Positions 44,484 through 53,484 of a stretch of 62,738 nt of DNA are shown here, piece by piece. The position numbers were made by a program, and so were the translations under genes. Source of the DNA: JAEUKQ01 sp964414755 (lineage in GTDB: Bacteria; Pseudomonadota; Alphaproteobacteria; JAEUKQ01); NCBI GenBank assembly GCA_964414755.1, contig CAYPXH010000005.1, positions 1 through 62,738 of the forward strand. Direction: 5' to 3'. The notes under the pieces are model-generated. The model worked only from the letters and a program-made list of their open reading frames with translations, was not told the origin of the DNA and made no database searches. Positions within the stretch are counted from its first letter, which is position 1; each line of letters begins with the position of its first letter.

Positions 44484-45200
44484 ATGGCTGCAACTCTATA
44501 CAAAAGGGTTCTTCTAAAAATTTCAGGTGAAGCCTTAATGGCCGAGAGGGAATTTGGTCTTGATCCTGATACGGTTAATCGACTGGCTGCTGAGATTAAG
44601 GCCGTACATCAGCTTGGTGTTGAAGTTTGCCTTGTCATCGGTGGCGGCAACATTTTTCGCGGTGTTGCAGGTGCAGCACAGGGTATGCAACGTGCTTCTG
44701 CTGATTACATGGGGATGTTGGCAACAGTCATTAATGCGTTAGCTATGCAAAATGCGCTAGAGCAGATTGGTGTTCAAACGCGGGTGCAGTCGGCTATTCC
44801 TATGGCAACTGTTTGTGAACCATACATTCGTCGGCGGGCACAGCGTCATATGGAAAAGGGTCGTGTTGTAATTTTTGCGGCAGGCACAGGTAACCCTTTC
44901 TTCACAACTGATACTGCTGCAGCCCTAAGAGCTTCAGAAATGGGATGTGAAGCTTTGCTAAAAGGCACTAAGGTAGATGGGGTTTATAGCGCTGATCCAA
45001 AGACAAATGCTAAGGCTACAAGATATCAGCGTTTGACGCATCTTGATGTTTTGTCACAGGATCTGAAAGTAATGGATGCGGCCGCTATTGCTTTGGCGCG
45101 CGAGAACAATATACCAATTATTGTTTTTTCCATTCATCAACCCGGTGCTTTTGCACAGGTATTGGCAGGTAAAGGAACTTATACTATTATTGCGGATTAG
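44484..45200 (+). CDS. pyrH: UMP kinase
   Basis: Phosphorylates UMP to UDP; hexameric amino acid kinase-fold enzyme. It has 238 residues. LYKRVLLKISGEALM, VVIGGGNIFRG-like LVIGGGNIFRGV and ADYMGMLATVINALAMQ are family motifs; GTGNPFFTTDTAAALRA is the substrate loop. It lies 29 bp after tsf, preceded by GAGGAAGGG. Confidence 0.98.
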   Translation: MAATLYKRVLLKISGEALMAEREFGLDPDTVNRLAAEIKAVHQLGVEVCLVIGGGNIFRGVAGAAQGMQRASADYMGMLATVINALAMQNALEQIGVQTRVQSAIPMATVCEPYIRRRAQRHMEKGRVVIFAAGTGNPFFTTDTAAALRASEMGCEALLKGTKVDGVYSADPKTNAKATRYQRLTHLDVLSQDLKVMDAAAIALARENNIPIIVFSIHQPGAFAQVLAGKGTYTIIAD

Positions 45201-45228
45201 TTAAACTTACAACAAGGGTAATATAAAT

Positions 45229-45786
45229 ATGGTTAAGGAATTGTTTGATGACCTAAAGCGCCGCATGGAAGGCGCCGTTGAAGCATTAAAGCGTGAATTT
45301 GCCGGTCTTCGTACTGGGCGTGCATCTGCCAATCTACTGAATGGGGTGGTTGTAAATGCTTATGGTAATAAAACTCCTTTACTTCAAGTAGGTACGGTTT
45401 CTGTTCCTGAACCAAGAATGATTACCGTGCAGGTTTGGGATAAATCTTTGGTAACAGCCGTAGAAAAATCTATCCGTGAGGCAGGTCTTGGCTTGAATCC
45501 AGCTGCAGATGGACAGTTTGTTAGAGTACCCATACCTGAATTAAGCCAAGAGCGGCGTCTTGAACTGATTAAGGTCGCACATAAATATGCTGAACAGACC
45601 AAGGTTGCTATTCGTAATGTGCGTCGTGACGGTATAGAAGGACTTAAGAAAATTGAAAAAGATGGTGGTTTGTCTAAGGATGAACATCGTCAGCGCAGTG
45701 AACAAGTTCAGAAACTTACCGATGATTATATTAAAAAAGTTGATGATTTGTTGCAGTTGAAAGAAAAAGAGATTCAACAAATCTAA
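45229..45786 (+). CDS. frr: Ribosome recycling factor
   Basis: Splits post-termination ribosomes together with EF-G. It has 185 residues. LKREFAGLRTGRASANLLNGVVVNAYG and the C-terminal NVRRDGIEGLKKIEKDGGLSKDEHRQRSEQVQKLTDDYIKKVD are diagnostic. It follows pyrH by 28 bp. Confidence 0.98.
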   Translation: MVKELFDDLKRRMEGAVEALKREFAGLRTGRASANLLNGVVVNAYGNKTPLLQVGTVSVPEPRMITVQVWDKSLVTAVEKSIREAGLGLNPAADGQFVRVPIPELSQERRLELIKVAHKYAEQTKVAIRNVRRDGIEGLKKIEKDGGLSKDEHRQRSEQVQKLTDDYIKKVDDLLQLKEKEIQQI

Positions 45787-45804
45787 AATATAGCGGGTGT
45801 TATA

Positions 45805-46533
45805 TTGTCTAGCAAACGGCAGGGTTTTACACCCCAGCATGTTGCGGTTATTATGGATGGTAATGGCCGTTGGGCTAAGGCAAGAAACTTACCAAGGATT
45901 GCAGGACACCAGCAAGGCGCCCATGCAGCACGTGAATGTATTATTGCCGCTATTGATCAGCAAGTGCGCTATTTAACATTATTTGGTTTTTCAGCTGAAA
46001 ATTGGAAAAGGCCAGCCTCAGAGATTAAAGATTTAATGAGTTTATTGGCTTTTTATTTAAATAGCGAAAGACAATTGCTTCTAGAAAAAAACGTGCGTTT
46101 TCGGGTAATTGGCGAGCGTGAAAAGCTTGAACCTGATCTTAATAATCAAATTAATCTCTTGGAAGAAGAAACAAAAAATAACACAAGTTTAGATTTAATT
46201 TTGGCAATTAGTTATGGTTCAAGGCAAGAAATAATTCGTGCTGCCCAAAAATTGATCGAATACAATAAAATAACATCGCTATATAAGGATAATCTATTCA
46301 CGGAAAAAGATTTTACGCGGTTTTTATGGACTTCTGACATCCCTGATCCAGATCTCATTATCAGAACAAGTGGTGAGCAACGTTTAAGTAATTTTTTGCT
46401 GTGGCAGTCGGCTTATGCTGAGTTGCTGTTTTTAGATGTTTTGTGGCCAGATTTTACAAGAAAGGATTTTGCAGCATCAATCGATGTTTTTCAAAAACGC
46501 CAGCGTCGCTATGGGATGGTTGATTATGAATAA
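45805..46533 (+). CDS. uppS: Undecaprenyl diphosphate synthase
   Basis: cis-prenyltransferase that makes the C55 lipid carrier for peptidoglycan (and other wall polymers). It has 242 residues with a TTG start at 45805; no upstream ATG or GTG is available. HVAVIMDGNGRWAKARNLPRIAGH carries catalytic Asp18, and TLFGFSAENWKRP and PDLIIRTSGEQRLSNFLLWQSAYAEL are typical. It overlaps cdsA by 8 bp. Confidence 0.97.
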   Translation: MSSKRQGFTPQHVAVIMDGNGRWAKARNLPRIAGHQQGAHAARECIIAAIDQQVRYLTLFGFSAENWKRPASEIKDLMSLLAFYLNSERQLLLEKNVRFRVIGEREKLEPDLNNQINLLEEETKNNTSLDLILAISYGSRQEIIRAAQKLIEYNKITSLYKDNLFTEKDFTRFLWTSDIPDPDLIIRTSGEQRLSNFLLWQSAYAELLFLDVLWPDFTRKDFAASIDVFQKRQRRYGMVDYE

Positions 46534-47491
46534 CATGGTCAAAAGAATTTACTCGGCGCTGATTTTAATTCCTGTTGTCGTATGTGCAACGATTTTTGGT
46601 ATGCCCTGGTTTGACATTTTGTTTGGGGTTGTAGCTTTATTTGCTATAACCGAGTGGTTTATCATCCCACAAAAAGCCTATGTAACAAATACCTTATCTA
46701 CAAATGAATTTAGAATTCAAAATATTGCTGAGAACGACCGACACCAGGCATATATTTCTACTTTTCAGCTGATAAAACCGTGGCTCAAAATATTATTAAC
46801 TGGTCTTACAGTACTTTTTTTAATTGTATTAGGATTGTTTTATCATCAATACATTAAGCCAGATACAACAAGCTTTATACCTAGTTTATCTGAGGGGTTG
46901 CGGCAGATATTTCAACCATACATGTATTTATTGGCTGCTTTTATATTGATGTTGGTTGTAACTGTTGCCGTAATGGCCAAGGCACAAGCTATATTTTTAT
47001 GTTTTTTAGGGTTTATTTATATATCAGGTGCCTATTTTGCCATTTTATGGCTGCGCTATCAAAGCGAAGACGGCATATATTATGTTCTGTGGCTTTTTTT
47101 AAGTGTTTGGGCAACAGATATCTTTGCAATGATTATAGGTAAAAATTTACAAGGTCCTAAATTAGCGCCTAAGATTAGTCCCAATAAAACTTGGTCAGGG
47201 CTTATTGGTGGTATACTTGCCTCGGCACTTGTTTCAGGTGTATTTGCGTATTGTCTTAAAAGTCCTTACCCGCTTATGTTTATAATTTGGGGTGCTTTAT
47301 TCGCTGTAATTGAACAAATTGGCGATTTAATCGAATCAGCATACAAAAGAGCCTTTAAGGTTAAGGATAGTGGCCAGTTAATTCCAGGTCATGGTGGTGT
47401 TTTGGACCGTATTGATGGGTTGCTTTTATTAAGTATTGTTATGGCGATTATTATTGATCTATCAGATATTTCCTGGTGGAGGGTTGAATGA
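46526..47491 (+). CDS. cdsA: Phosphatidate cytidylyltransferase
   Basis: Makes CDP-diacylglycerol, the phospholipid precursor, in the inner membrane. The start at 46526 overlaps the end of uppS and gives 321 residues; a longer frame from 46436 lies inside uppS and is rejected. About eight hydrophobic segments are present. The signature KRAFKVKDSGQLIPGHGGVLDRIDGLL is intact near the C-terminus. It ends in a 4-bp overlap with dxr. Confidence 0.95.
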   Translation: MNNMVKRIYSALILIPVVVCATIFGMPWFDILFGVVALFAITEWFIIPQKAYVTNTLSTNEFRIQNIAENDRHQAYISTFQLIKPWLKILLTGLTVLFLIVLGLFYHQYIKPDTTSFIPSLSEGLRQIFQPYMYLLAAFILMLVVTVAVMAKAQAIFLCFLGFIYISGAYFAILWLRYQSEDGIYYVLWLFLSVWATDIFAMIIGKNLQGPKLAPKISPNKTWSGLIGGILASALVSGVFAYCLKSPYPLMFIIWGALFAVIEQIGDLIESAYKRAFKVKDSGQLIPGHGGVLDRIDGLLLLSIVMAIIIDLSDISWWRVE

Positions 47492-48690
47492 AATTATCAG
47501 AAAATAATTCTAAAACTACACCTAAGCGTGTTACAATTCTTGGCTCAACTGGTTCGGTTGGTTGTAGCACGGTTGATTTGATTGAACGAATGCCGGAACA
47601 GTTTCCTGTTCAGGCATTGGTGGCAAATAAAAACTGGCAGTTATTAGCTAAGCAGGCAATAAAATTGAAGCCAAAACGTGTGGTTTTAGCCGATCATTCT
47701 GGTTATAATGATATAAAGAAAGCCTTAGGGGGAACAGGGATAAATGTCGCTGCCGGATATGATGCAGTTGTTGAGGCTGCGGCTGAGCCAACGGATTGGA
47801 CAATGGCCGCAATTGTTGGTGCAGCAGGACTAAAGCCTACTATAACCGCTATTAAACAAGGTAAAGTTGTTGCTTTGGCTAATAAAGAGTCGTTGGTTTG
47901 CGGGGGCGCTTTGTTGATGAACCTTGTGAAAGCGCATAACGCAACTTTATTACCTGTTGATTCTGAACATAGTGCTATATTTCAGGTTTTTGAGGAAGAG
48001 CATCCTAAGGCAATCGAAAAGATTATTTTAACTGCTTCAGGGGGGCCTTTTCGTAAGTGGACTGCTGAAAATATGGCTTTGGTTACACCGGAACAAGCTG
48101 TTGCGCATCCAAACTGGTCAATGGGTGCCAAGATATCAGTTGATTCAGCAAGCATGATGAACAAGGGGCTTGAATTAATTGAAGCACATCACCTTTTTGG
48201 AATGCCCGAGCAACAGATTGATATCGTTGTTCATCCACAATCAATTATTCATAGTTTAGTTAGTTATGTTGATGGTTCGGTTTTAGCACAACTTGGTTCG
48301 CCTGATATGCGGACGCCAATAGCTTATGCACTTAGTTGGCCAACAAGATTATCAACCTCAGTTAAAAGACTTAATCTTATTGAAGTTTCATCGATGACTT
48401 TTGAAGCACCTGATGTAAAAAGGTTTCCATGCCTTTCCTTGGCACGTCAGGTCACAAGACTTGGCGAAGGTGCCTCGACAGCTTTAAATGCTGCTAACGA
48501 GGTAGCTGTTCAATATTTTCTGGCTAGAAAAATTGGTTTTTTAACTATACCAGCAATTATTGAAAAGACCCTTGATCAAATGTCCAATCTAAATGTTAAA
48601 AATTTTGATGATATATTTGATATAGATCGTATAGCTCGGATAAAAGCTACAGAGATTGCTAGCCATAAAATTTTGAACCAAAAATATTAA
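47488..48690 (+). CDS. dxr: 1-deoxy-D-xylulose 5-phosphate reductoisomerase
   Basis: Second step of the MEP isoprenoid pathway, NADPH- and metal-dependent; cytosolic. It has 400 residues. The NADPH-binding VTILGSTGSVGCSTVDLIE, the ALANKESLVCGG loop, the metal-binding VDSEHSAIFQ and the substrate loop ILTASGGPFRKW are all present, as is DSASMMNKGLELIEAHHLF. Translationally coupled to cdsA. Confidence 0.98.
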   Translation: MKLSENNSKTTPKRVTILGSTGSVGCSTVDLIERMPEQFPVQALVANKNWQLLAKQAIKLKPKRVVLADHSGYNDIKKALGGTGINVAAGYDAVVEAAAEPTDWTMAAIVGAAGLKPTITAIKQGKVVALANKESLVCGGALLMNLVKAHNATLLPVDSEHSAIFQVFEEEHPKAIEKIILTASGGPFRKWTAENMALVTPEQAVAHPNWSMGAKISVDSASMMNKGLELIEAHHLFGMPEQQIDIVVHPQSIIHSLVSYVDGSVLAQLGSPDMRTPIAYALSWPTRLSTSVKRLNLIEVSSMTFEAPDVKRFPCLSLARQVTRLGEGASTALNAANEVAVQYFLARKIGFLTIPAIIEKTLDQMSNLNVKNFDDIFDIDRIARIKATEIASHKILNQKY

Positions 48691-48718
48691 TTAAAAATTA
48701 GCATAATAGTCTTATCAG

Positions 48719-49846
48719 ATGGATTTATTACTAAACGGCTTATATATTTTCTTAGGGTTTATATTTGTCATTACCCTTGTTGTTTTTGTCCATGAATTAG
48801 GACATTTTCTTGTAGCGCGGCTTAATGGTGTCAAGGTTGAAGTTTTTTCTATAGGGTTAGGGCGTGAAATTTTTGGTTTTTATGACCGTCAAGGTACCCG
48901 GTGGCGAATAAGCTTAATACCTGTTGGTGGTTATATCAAAATGATGGGCGATTCTTCTGTCGCAGATAACCAGGAAATAGCAATTAATACAACGACTACA
49001 AGTTCTAATTCAGCATCATTTAACAGTAAAAAAGTCTGGCAAAAAGTACTGATAGTCTTAGCCGGACCGCTTGCGAATTTTATTTTTGCAATCGTTATAT
49101 TTACGCTAATGTTTTGGGTTAGTGGGCGAATGGTTTCTTTACCCATCATCGACGAGGTAATACAAGATTCTCCGGCCAATAAGGCAGGAATTAAAGTTAA
49201 TGATCAGATTCTAGCGCTTGATGGAAAGGAAATTTTTTTAGCAGATGATGTCAGCCGATATATTCAATTAACATCGGTCCAATCTATCTTATTTACCGTT
49301 AATAGAGCTGACAAAGTAATAGATATTATGGTCTATCCAGAACAAAAATTGATTAATGATTTATTAGGTAATACCCAATGTGTTAGGCAAGTGGGTATCC
49401 GTTTTACCAGTCCCGTGTTAAAGGAATTTAGTTTTTCTCAATCTTTTGTTTCTGGTGTTATGCAAACATATCAAATAACAGCAGATAGTTTGAAGGCAAT
49501 TTACCAAATTGTTATTGGTGAACGTTCCGCCAAACAACTACAGGGCATTATATCAACAGCCAGAGTTTCTGGTGAGGTGGCGAAGATAGGCCTGTCGTCT
49601 TTGTTGTTACTCGCTGCGTTTTTATCGGTGGCAATTGGCCTTTTTAATTTATTTCCTATACCGCTTTTGGATGGAGGGCATTTATTGTTTTATGCAATTG
49701 AATTGCTTCGTGGAAAACCATTAAGTATCAAGGTACAAGAGATTCTATTTCGGGTTGGTGTTATTCTGATTGCGCTTATTTTTATTTTGGCTTTATATAA
49801 CGATATAACTGGGGTATTAAAAATTGACCAGGTTATTAAATGCTAG
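48719..49846 (+). CDS. rseP: Site-2 intramembrane protease RseP
   Basis: Inner-membrane zinc protease that cleaves anti-sigma factors or signal-peptide remnants. It has 375 residues. The zinc motif HELGH is at 25-29 in the first helix. A PDZ domain follows (IIDEVIQDSPANKAGIKVNDQILALDG), and the second catalytic motif is LFPIPLLDGGHLLFYAIE. In envelope-stress signalling it acts after a first protease, which is not in the window. Standard position between dxr and bamA. Confidence 0.96.
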   Translation: MDLLLNGLYIFLGFIFVITLVVFVHELGHFLVARLNGVKVEVFSIGLGREIFGFYDRQGTRWRISLIPVGGYIKMMGDSSVADNQEIAINTTTTSSNSASFNSKKVWQKVLIVLAGPLANFIFAIVIFTLMFWVSGRMVSLPIIDEVIQDSPANKAGIKVNDQILALDGKEIFLADDVSRYIQLTSVQSILFTVNRADKVIDIMVYPEQKLINDLLGNTQCVRQVGIRFTSPVLKEFSFSQSFVSGVMQTYQITADSLKAIYQIVIGERSAKQLQGIISTARVSGEVAKIGLSSLLLLAAFLSVAIGLFNLFPIPLLDGGHLLFYAIELLRGKPLSIKVQEILFRVGVILIALIFILALYNDITGVLKIDQVIKC

Positions 49847-49933
49847 AAAATTTTATGAGTTACCGATAAATTAGTTGCTTAGTTGATAGTTCAAGTTATT
49901 AAGAATTTAGACATGGTAGAAAGAAGAACAAAT

Positions 49934-52264
49934 ATGCATATTGGGTTTCGACATATACAAAAAATTTTAAAAACTTGCCTTAGCAAAAATTTTTTAGCCA
50001 TATTTGCAGGCCTTTTTATGCTTGCCCCTGTGTATCTATATGGTCAAAATATTCCAACTATTACCGGCATACGTGTTGAGGGTATTCAGCGCATTGAGGC
50101 TGATACTGTTCGGTCATATCTCGGAATAAAGGTTGGAGACCCTCTTGACATTGGTCTTATTGATCAAGCCTTAAAGTCCCTTTATTCGACCGGTTTCTTT
50201 GCAGATGTTCAGATTATTCCTGAAAGAAATGGCTTAATTGTTCGAGTCAAAGAAAACCCAATTATTAATAGGGTAGCATTTGAAGGCAATCGACGTATTG
50301 AAGACAAAACGCTTACATCAGAGGTGCAACTAAGGCCAAGAATTATTTATACGCCAGCAAAAGCTATTGCAGATGCCAAACGCATTCAAGAGGTTTACCG
50401 CCGTAGTGGGCGATTTGCCGCAACAGTTACCCCAAAAATTATCGAGCTTGACCAAAACCGCGTCGATTTAGTTTTTGAAATTAACGAAGGCAGTAAAACT
50501 ACAATTGCTAGCGTTTTGTTTATAGGTAATAAAGTTTTTAGTGACCGAACTTTACGTTCAGAAATTGTTACGCACAGAAGTGCGTGGTATCGTTTTTTAT
50601 CCCCAAATGATACATATGATCCGGATCGCGTTCAGGCTGATATTGAACTGCTAAAAGATTTTTATAATAAAAACGGGTATGTTGATTTTAATATTATTTC
50701 CAATACGGTCGAATTTTTACCCGAACGGAATAGTTTTATTGTTACCTTTACTTTGGACGAAGGAGAGCGGTACAAGTTTGGGTCTATTAATTTGACAACT
50801 AGTTTGCGGAATCTGAATATTGATCAATTAAAACAAAAGATTCTTACGAGAACCGATAGATGGTTTGATTCAAGTAAAGTTGAAGAAACAATTATTGATC
50901 TGACAGAAGAAGTTGGAACATTAGGATACGCTTTTGCAGTTGTTCAACCTGTTTTAGATATTGATCGTGCCAATCGTAAGGTAAATATTAATTATCAGAT
51001 TAATGAAGGTGTTAGAGTTTATGTTGAGCGTATCGATATTGTTGGTAACGTTCGAACTTTAGATAAAGTTATTCGGCGTGAATTTCGGCTTGCAGAAGGT
51101 GATGCATTTAACGCTGCTAAAGTAAGACGTAGCAGACAGCGTTTGTTAAATTTGGGCTTTTTTAGTCGCGTGGATGTGCAAACAAAACAAGGTAGTGCGC
51201 CAGATAAAATTGTTTTGGTTGTTGAGGTGCAGGAACAATCAACCGGAAGTTTAAATTTTAGTATTGGCTATTCAACAAGTGATGGCCCTGTTGGCAGCGT
51301 AACTTTTAGTGAGCGTAATTTGCTTGGAAAAGGTCAAGAATTGACCGCAAATATTACTTTATCTGGGGCTACATCCTCGGCGCAAGTTGGTTTTACGGAA
51401 CCATATTTTATGCAGCGTGATTTAACAGCTGGCTTTGATATTTTTCGTACCCAGTCTGGAGCGCTTAATCTTGGTAAACTTTCGAAAGAAACTGAAAGGT
51501 CGTATAAACAGACAAATACAGGGTTTACATTGCGTGCCGGGTATGAACTTAGCGAACATTTAGCCCAGAATTGGAGCTACCTGTTCTCGTATGATCAAAT
51601 ATTTGATGTGAAGTCCAGCTCACCAGCAGTTCAGCAACAGCGTGGTAATACGATTAAATCTTCTATCTCACAAACATTAAGCCTTGATTATCGTGATAGC
51701 AGGTTTGACACGCGTGAAGGCTATTTGTTGCGATTGTCAAATGAGTTTGCAGGTCTTGGTGGTGACATATTTTATTTAAAATCAAGATTTAACGCTGGTT
51801 ATTGGCTGCCAATTAGTGACAATATAACTTTAGCTGCAACAGCCGAAGTTGGTTATATTCATGGCATTGGCCAAAAAGTAAGAATTGTTGATGCCTTTTA
51901 TCTTGGGGGCGATACTTTGCGTGGTTTTGAATCAGCTGGTGTTGGGCCGCGTGATTTATTAACCAACGATTCCTTAGGAGGCAATATCCGTTTAAAAGGT
52001 ACACTCGAACTTAGTTTTCCGCTTGGGTTGCCAAGAGAATACCAAATTCGTGGTCGGGTTTTTCTTGATGTGGGTACCGTATTCGACAGTGATTTTTCAT
52101 CACCTTTCGTTGTTGACGAACCAAAGATTAGAGCGGCTGTTGGATTTGGTTTTACTTGGCGTTCGCCGTTTGGGCCATTAGCGATTGATTTTGGCTTCCC
52201 AATTCGTAAAGAAAAATATGACGTAAAACAAATCTTTCGTTTTAGTATTGGTACCAGTTTCTAA
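49934..52264 (+). CDS. bamA: Outer membrane protein assembly factor BamA
   Basis: Central subunit of the BAM machine that inserts beta-barrels in the outer membrane. The ATG at 49934 follows GAAAGAAGAA and gives 776 residues; upstream ATG 49913 and TTG 49883 are also in frame. A signal-type hydrophobic segment precedes QNIPTITGIRVEGIQRIEADTVRSYLG. Five POTRA repeats follow (about residues 35-410), then the Omp85 barrel ending in a terminal Phe. GGDTLRGFESAGVGPRD holds the conserved RGF loop. Its integrity shows an outer membrane is still built even though lpx genes usually next to it are missing. Confidence 0.95.
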   Translation: MHIGFRHIQKILKTCLSKNFLAIFAGLFMLAPVYLYGQNIPTITGIRVEGIQRIEADTVRSYLGIKVGDPLDIGLIDQALKSLYSTGFFADVQIIPERNGLIVRVKENPIINRVAFEGNRRIEDKTLTSEVQLRPRIIYTPAKAIADAKRIQEVYRRSGRFAATVTPKIIELDQNRVDLVFEINEGSKTTIASVLFIGNKVFSDRTLRSEIVTHRSAWYRFLSPNDTYDPDRVQADIELLKDFYNKNGYVDFNIISNTVEFLPERNSFIVTFTLDEGERYKFGSINLTTSLRNLNIDQLKQKILTRTDRWFDSSKVEETIIDLTEEVGTLGYAFAVVQPVLDIDRANRKVNINYQINEGVRVYVERIDIVGNVRTLDKVIRREFRLAEGDAFNAAKVRRSRQRLLNLGFFSRVDVQTKQGSAPDKIVLVVEVQEQSTGSLNFSIGYSTSDGPVGSVTFSERNLLGKGQELTANITLSGATSSAQVGFTEPYFMQRDLTAGFDIFRTQSGALNLGKLSKETERSYKQTNTGFTLRAGYELSEHLAQNWSYLFSYDQIFDVKSSSPAVQQQRGNTIKSSISQTLSLDYRDSRFDTREGYLLRLSNEFAGLGGDIFYLKSRFNAGYWLPISDNITLAATAEVGYIHGIGQKVRIVDAFYLGGDTLRGFESAGVGPRDLLTNDSLGGNIRLKGTLELSFPLGLPREYQIRGRVFLDVGTVFDSDFSSPFVVDEPKIRAAVGFGFTWRSPFGPLAIDFGFPIRKEKYDVKQIFRFSIGTSF

Positions 52265-52343
52265 ATTATACCTGTGCTTTTTTGGAAAAATTTAGTATTA
52301 TAAAACAGTATAACATTAGTGAATTGTTCATGGAGATTAAAAA

Positions 52344-52913
52344 ATGAATTTATTGATAAACCCGCTGCGTAAGTTCCAGACGATTGTTTTTTTGGCAATT
52401 TTGGTGGTTGGTGGAATCCAGAGTGCATTAGCCCAACAGGCACGGGCACCCGTGGTTGTGGTAATTGATTTTCAGCGTGCAATATTAAGCAGTAAAGCAG
52501 CTAAAAGTTTAACTGAAGAAATAGGCAAACTAACAAAAAGCTATCAGATAGAAATTGCCAAGCAAGAAGACGCCTTACGTGCTGCCCAACGTGAATTGCA
52601 ACTAGAAGCTGATAAACTTACACCTGAACAATTGCAAAAAAAGCAAGAAGCACTTAACGCTTTGGTTGCCAAGTATCAAGCTGATTTTCAACAAAAAAAG
52701 AAAAGACTTGAAGCAATAGATCAACAAGGTTCACAAGCCATCCGCAATACATTAATCGAGGTGTCTCAAAACCTGGCAAAGCAGCGTGGTTATAATCTGA
52801 TCTTGGATAAAGGTGTGGTTATTTTTTCGCTAGATAGCCTTGATATTACAGATGAGATCATCAAATTACTTGATCAGAAACTTCCTGTCGTGAAGATTAA
52901 TATTCCAAATTAG
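52344..52913 (+). CDS. ompH: Periplasmic chaperone OmpH/Skp family
   Basis: Probable holdase for outer-membrane proteins crossing the periplasm. It has 189 residues: a signal peptide (cleavage near ALAQQ), a short beta core (APVVVVIDFQRAILSSKAAKSL), then a long charged coiled-coil of about 90 residues with the EIAKQEDALRAAQREL and QKKKRLEAIDQQ heptads, and a C-terminal strand pair around NLILDKGVVIFS. It sits between bamA and fabZ. In relatives lpxD occupies the next slot; here fabZ follows after 14 bp. Confidence 0.93.
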   Translation: MNLLINPLRKFQTIVFLAILVVGGIQSALAQQARAPVVVVIDFQRAILSSKAAKSLTEEIGKLTKSYQIEIAKQEDALRAAQRELQLEADKLTPEQLQKKQEALNALVAKYQADFQQKKKRLEAIDQQGSQAIRNTLIEVSQNLAKQRGYNLILDKGVVIFSLDSLDITDEIIKLLDQKLPVVKINIPN

Positions 52914-52927
52914 TAAGAAAAGGTACC

Positions 52928-53404
52928 ATGACAAACTCTTTGAATCACCAGGATACTGCGCAAAAAAGTATTGATATCATGCGTATCATGGAAATGATAC
53001 CGCATCGTTACCCATTTTTGTTGATTGATCGCGTTATCAAGGTAGAAAAAGATGTTATGGCTGTTGCCTTAAAAAACGTCACTATTAATGAAGGCTTTTT
53101 TCAAGGTCATTTTCCCCGCGGTCCTGTGATGCCAGGTGTTTTAATTATTGAAGCAATGGCTCAAGCTGCTGCAATTTTAGTTGTATCAACCCTTGGGCCA
53201 GAATCAGAAGGTAAATTAGTATATTTTATGTCCGTTGATAATGCCCGTTTTCGTCAACCTGTTGTTCCAGGTGACCAACTAGTAATATACGCACATAAAG
53301 ATCGTAGTAGGGGACCAGTCTGGCGATTTAAGGCAGAAGTAAAAGTTGAACAACAACTGGTAGCTGAAGCAGAAATTGCCGCAATGATCCGTGATAAAAC
53401 CTAA
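52928..53404 (+). CDS. fabZ: 3-hydroxyacyl-ACP dehydratase FabZ
   Basis: Dehydrates 3-hydroxyacyl-ACP in fatty acid elongation. It has 158 residues. IPHRYPFLLIDRV and the catalytic block GHFPRGPVMPGVLIIEAMAQAAAI with the His and Glu are intact. In nearly all alphaproteobacteria it lies between lpxD and lpxA. Here it is flanked by ompH upstream and a convergent gltA downstream, with neither lpx gene. It still serves phospholipid fatty acid synthesis. Confidence 0.97.
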   Translation: MTNSLNHQDTAQKSIDIMRIMEMIPHRYPFLLIDRVIKVEKDVMAVALKNVTINEGFFQGHFPRGPVMPGVLIIEAMAQAAAILVVSTLGPESEGKLVYFMSVDNARFRQPVVPGDQLVIYAHKDRSRGPVWRFKAEVKVEQQLVAEAEIAAMIRDKT

Positions 53405-53413
53405 AAATTGTGC

Positions 53414-53451
53414 TTGATAGGCTTTTTTAAGCGAATTAAATTGCCTATCAA
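53414..53451. terminator. Long-loop hairpin between fabZ and gltA
   Basis: TTGATAGGC (53414-53422) pairs with GCCTATCAA (53443-53451) across a 20-nt loop containing a T-run. It lies between two convergent genes, so it is a weak terminator candidate. Confidence 0.35.
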
Positions 53452-53484
53452 TTGTCAGAAATCGCTGGCCAATTGGTAAATCTT

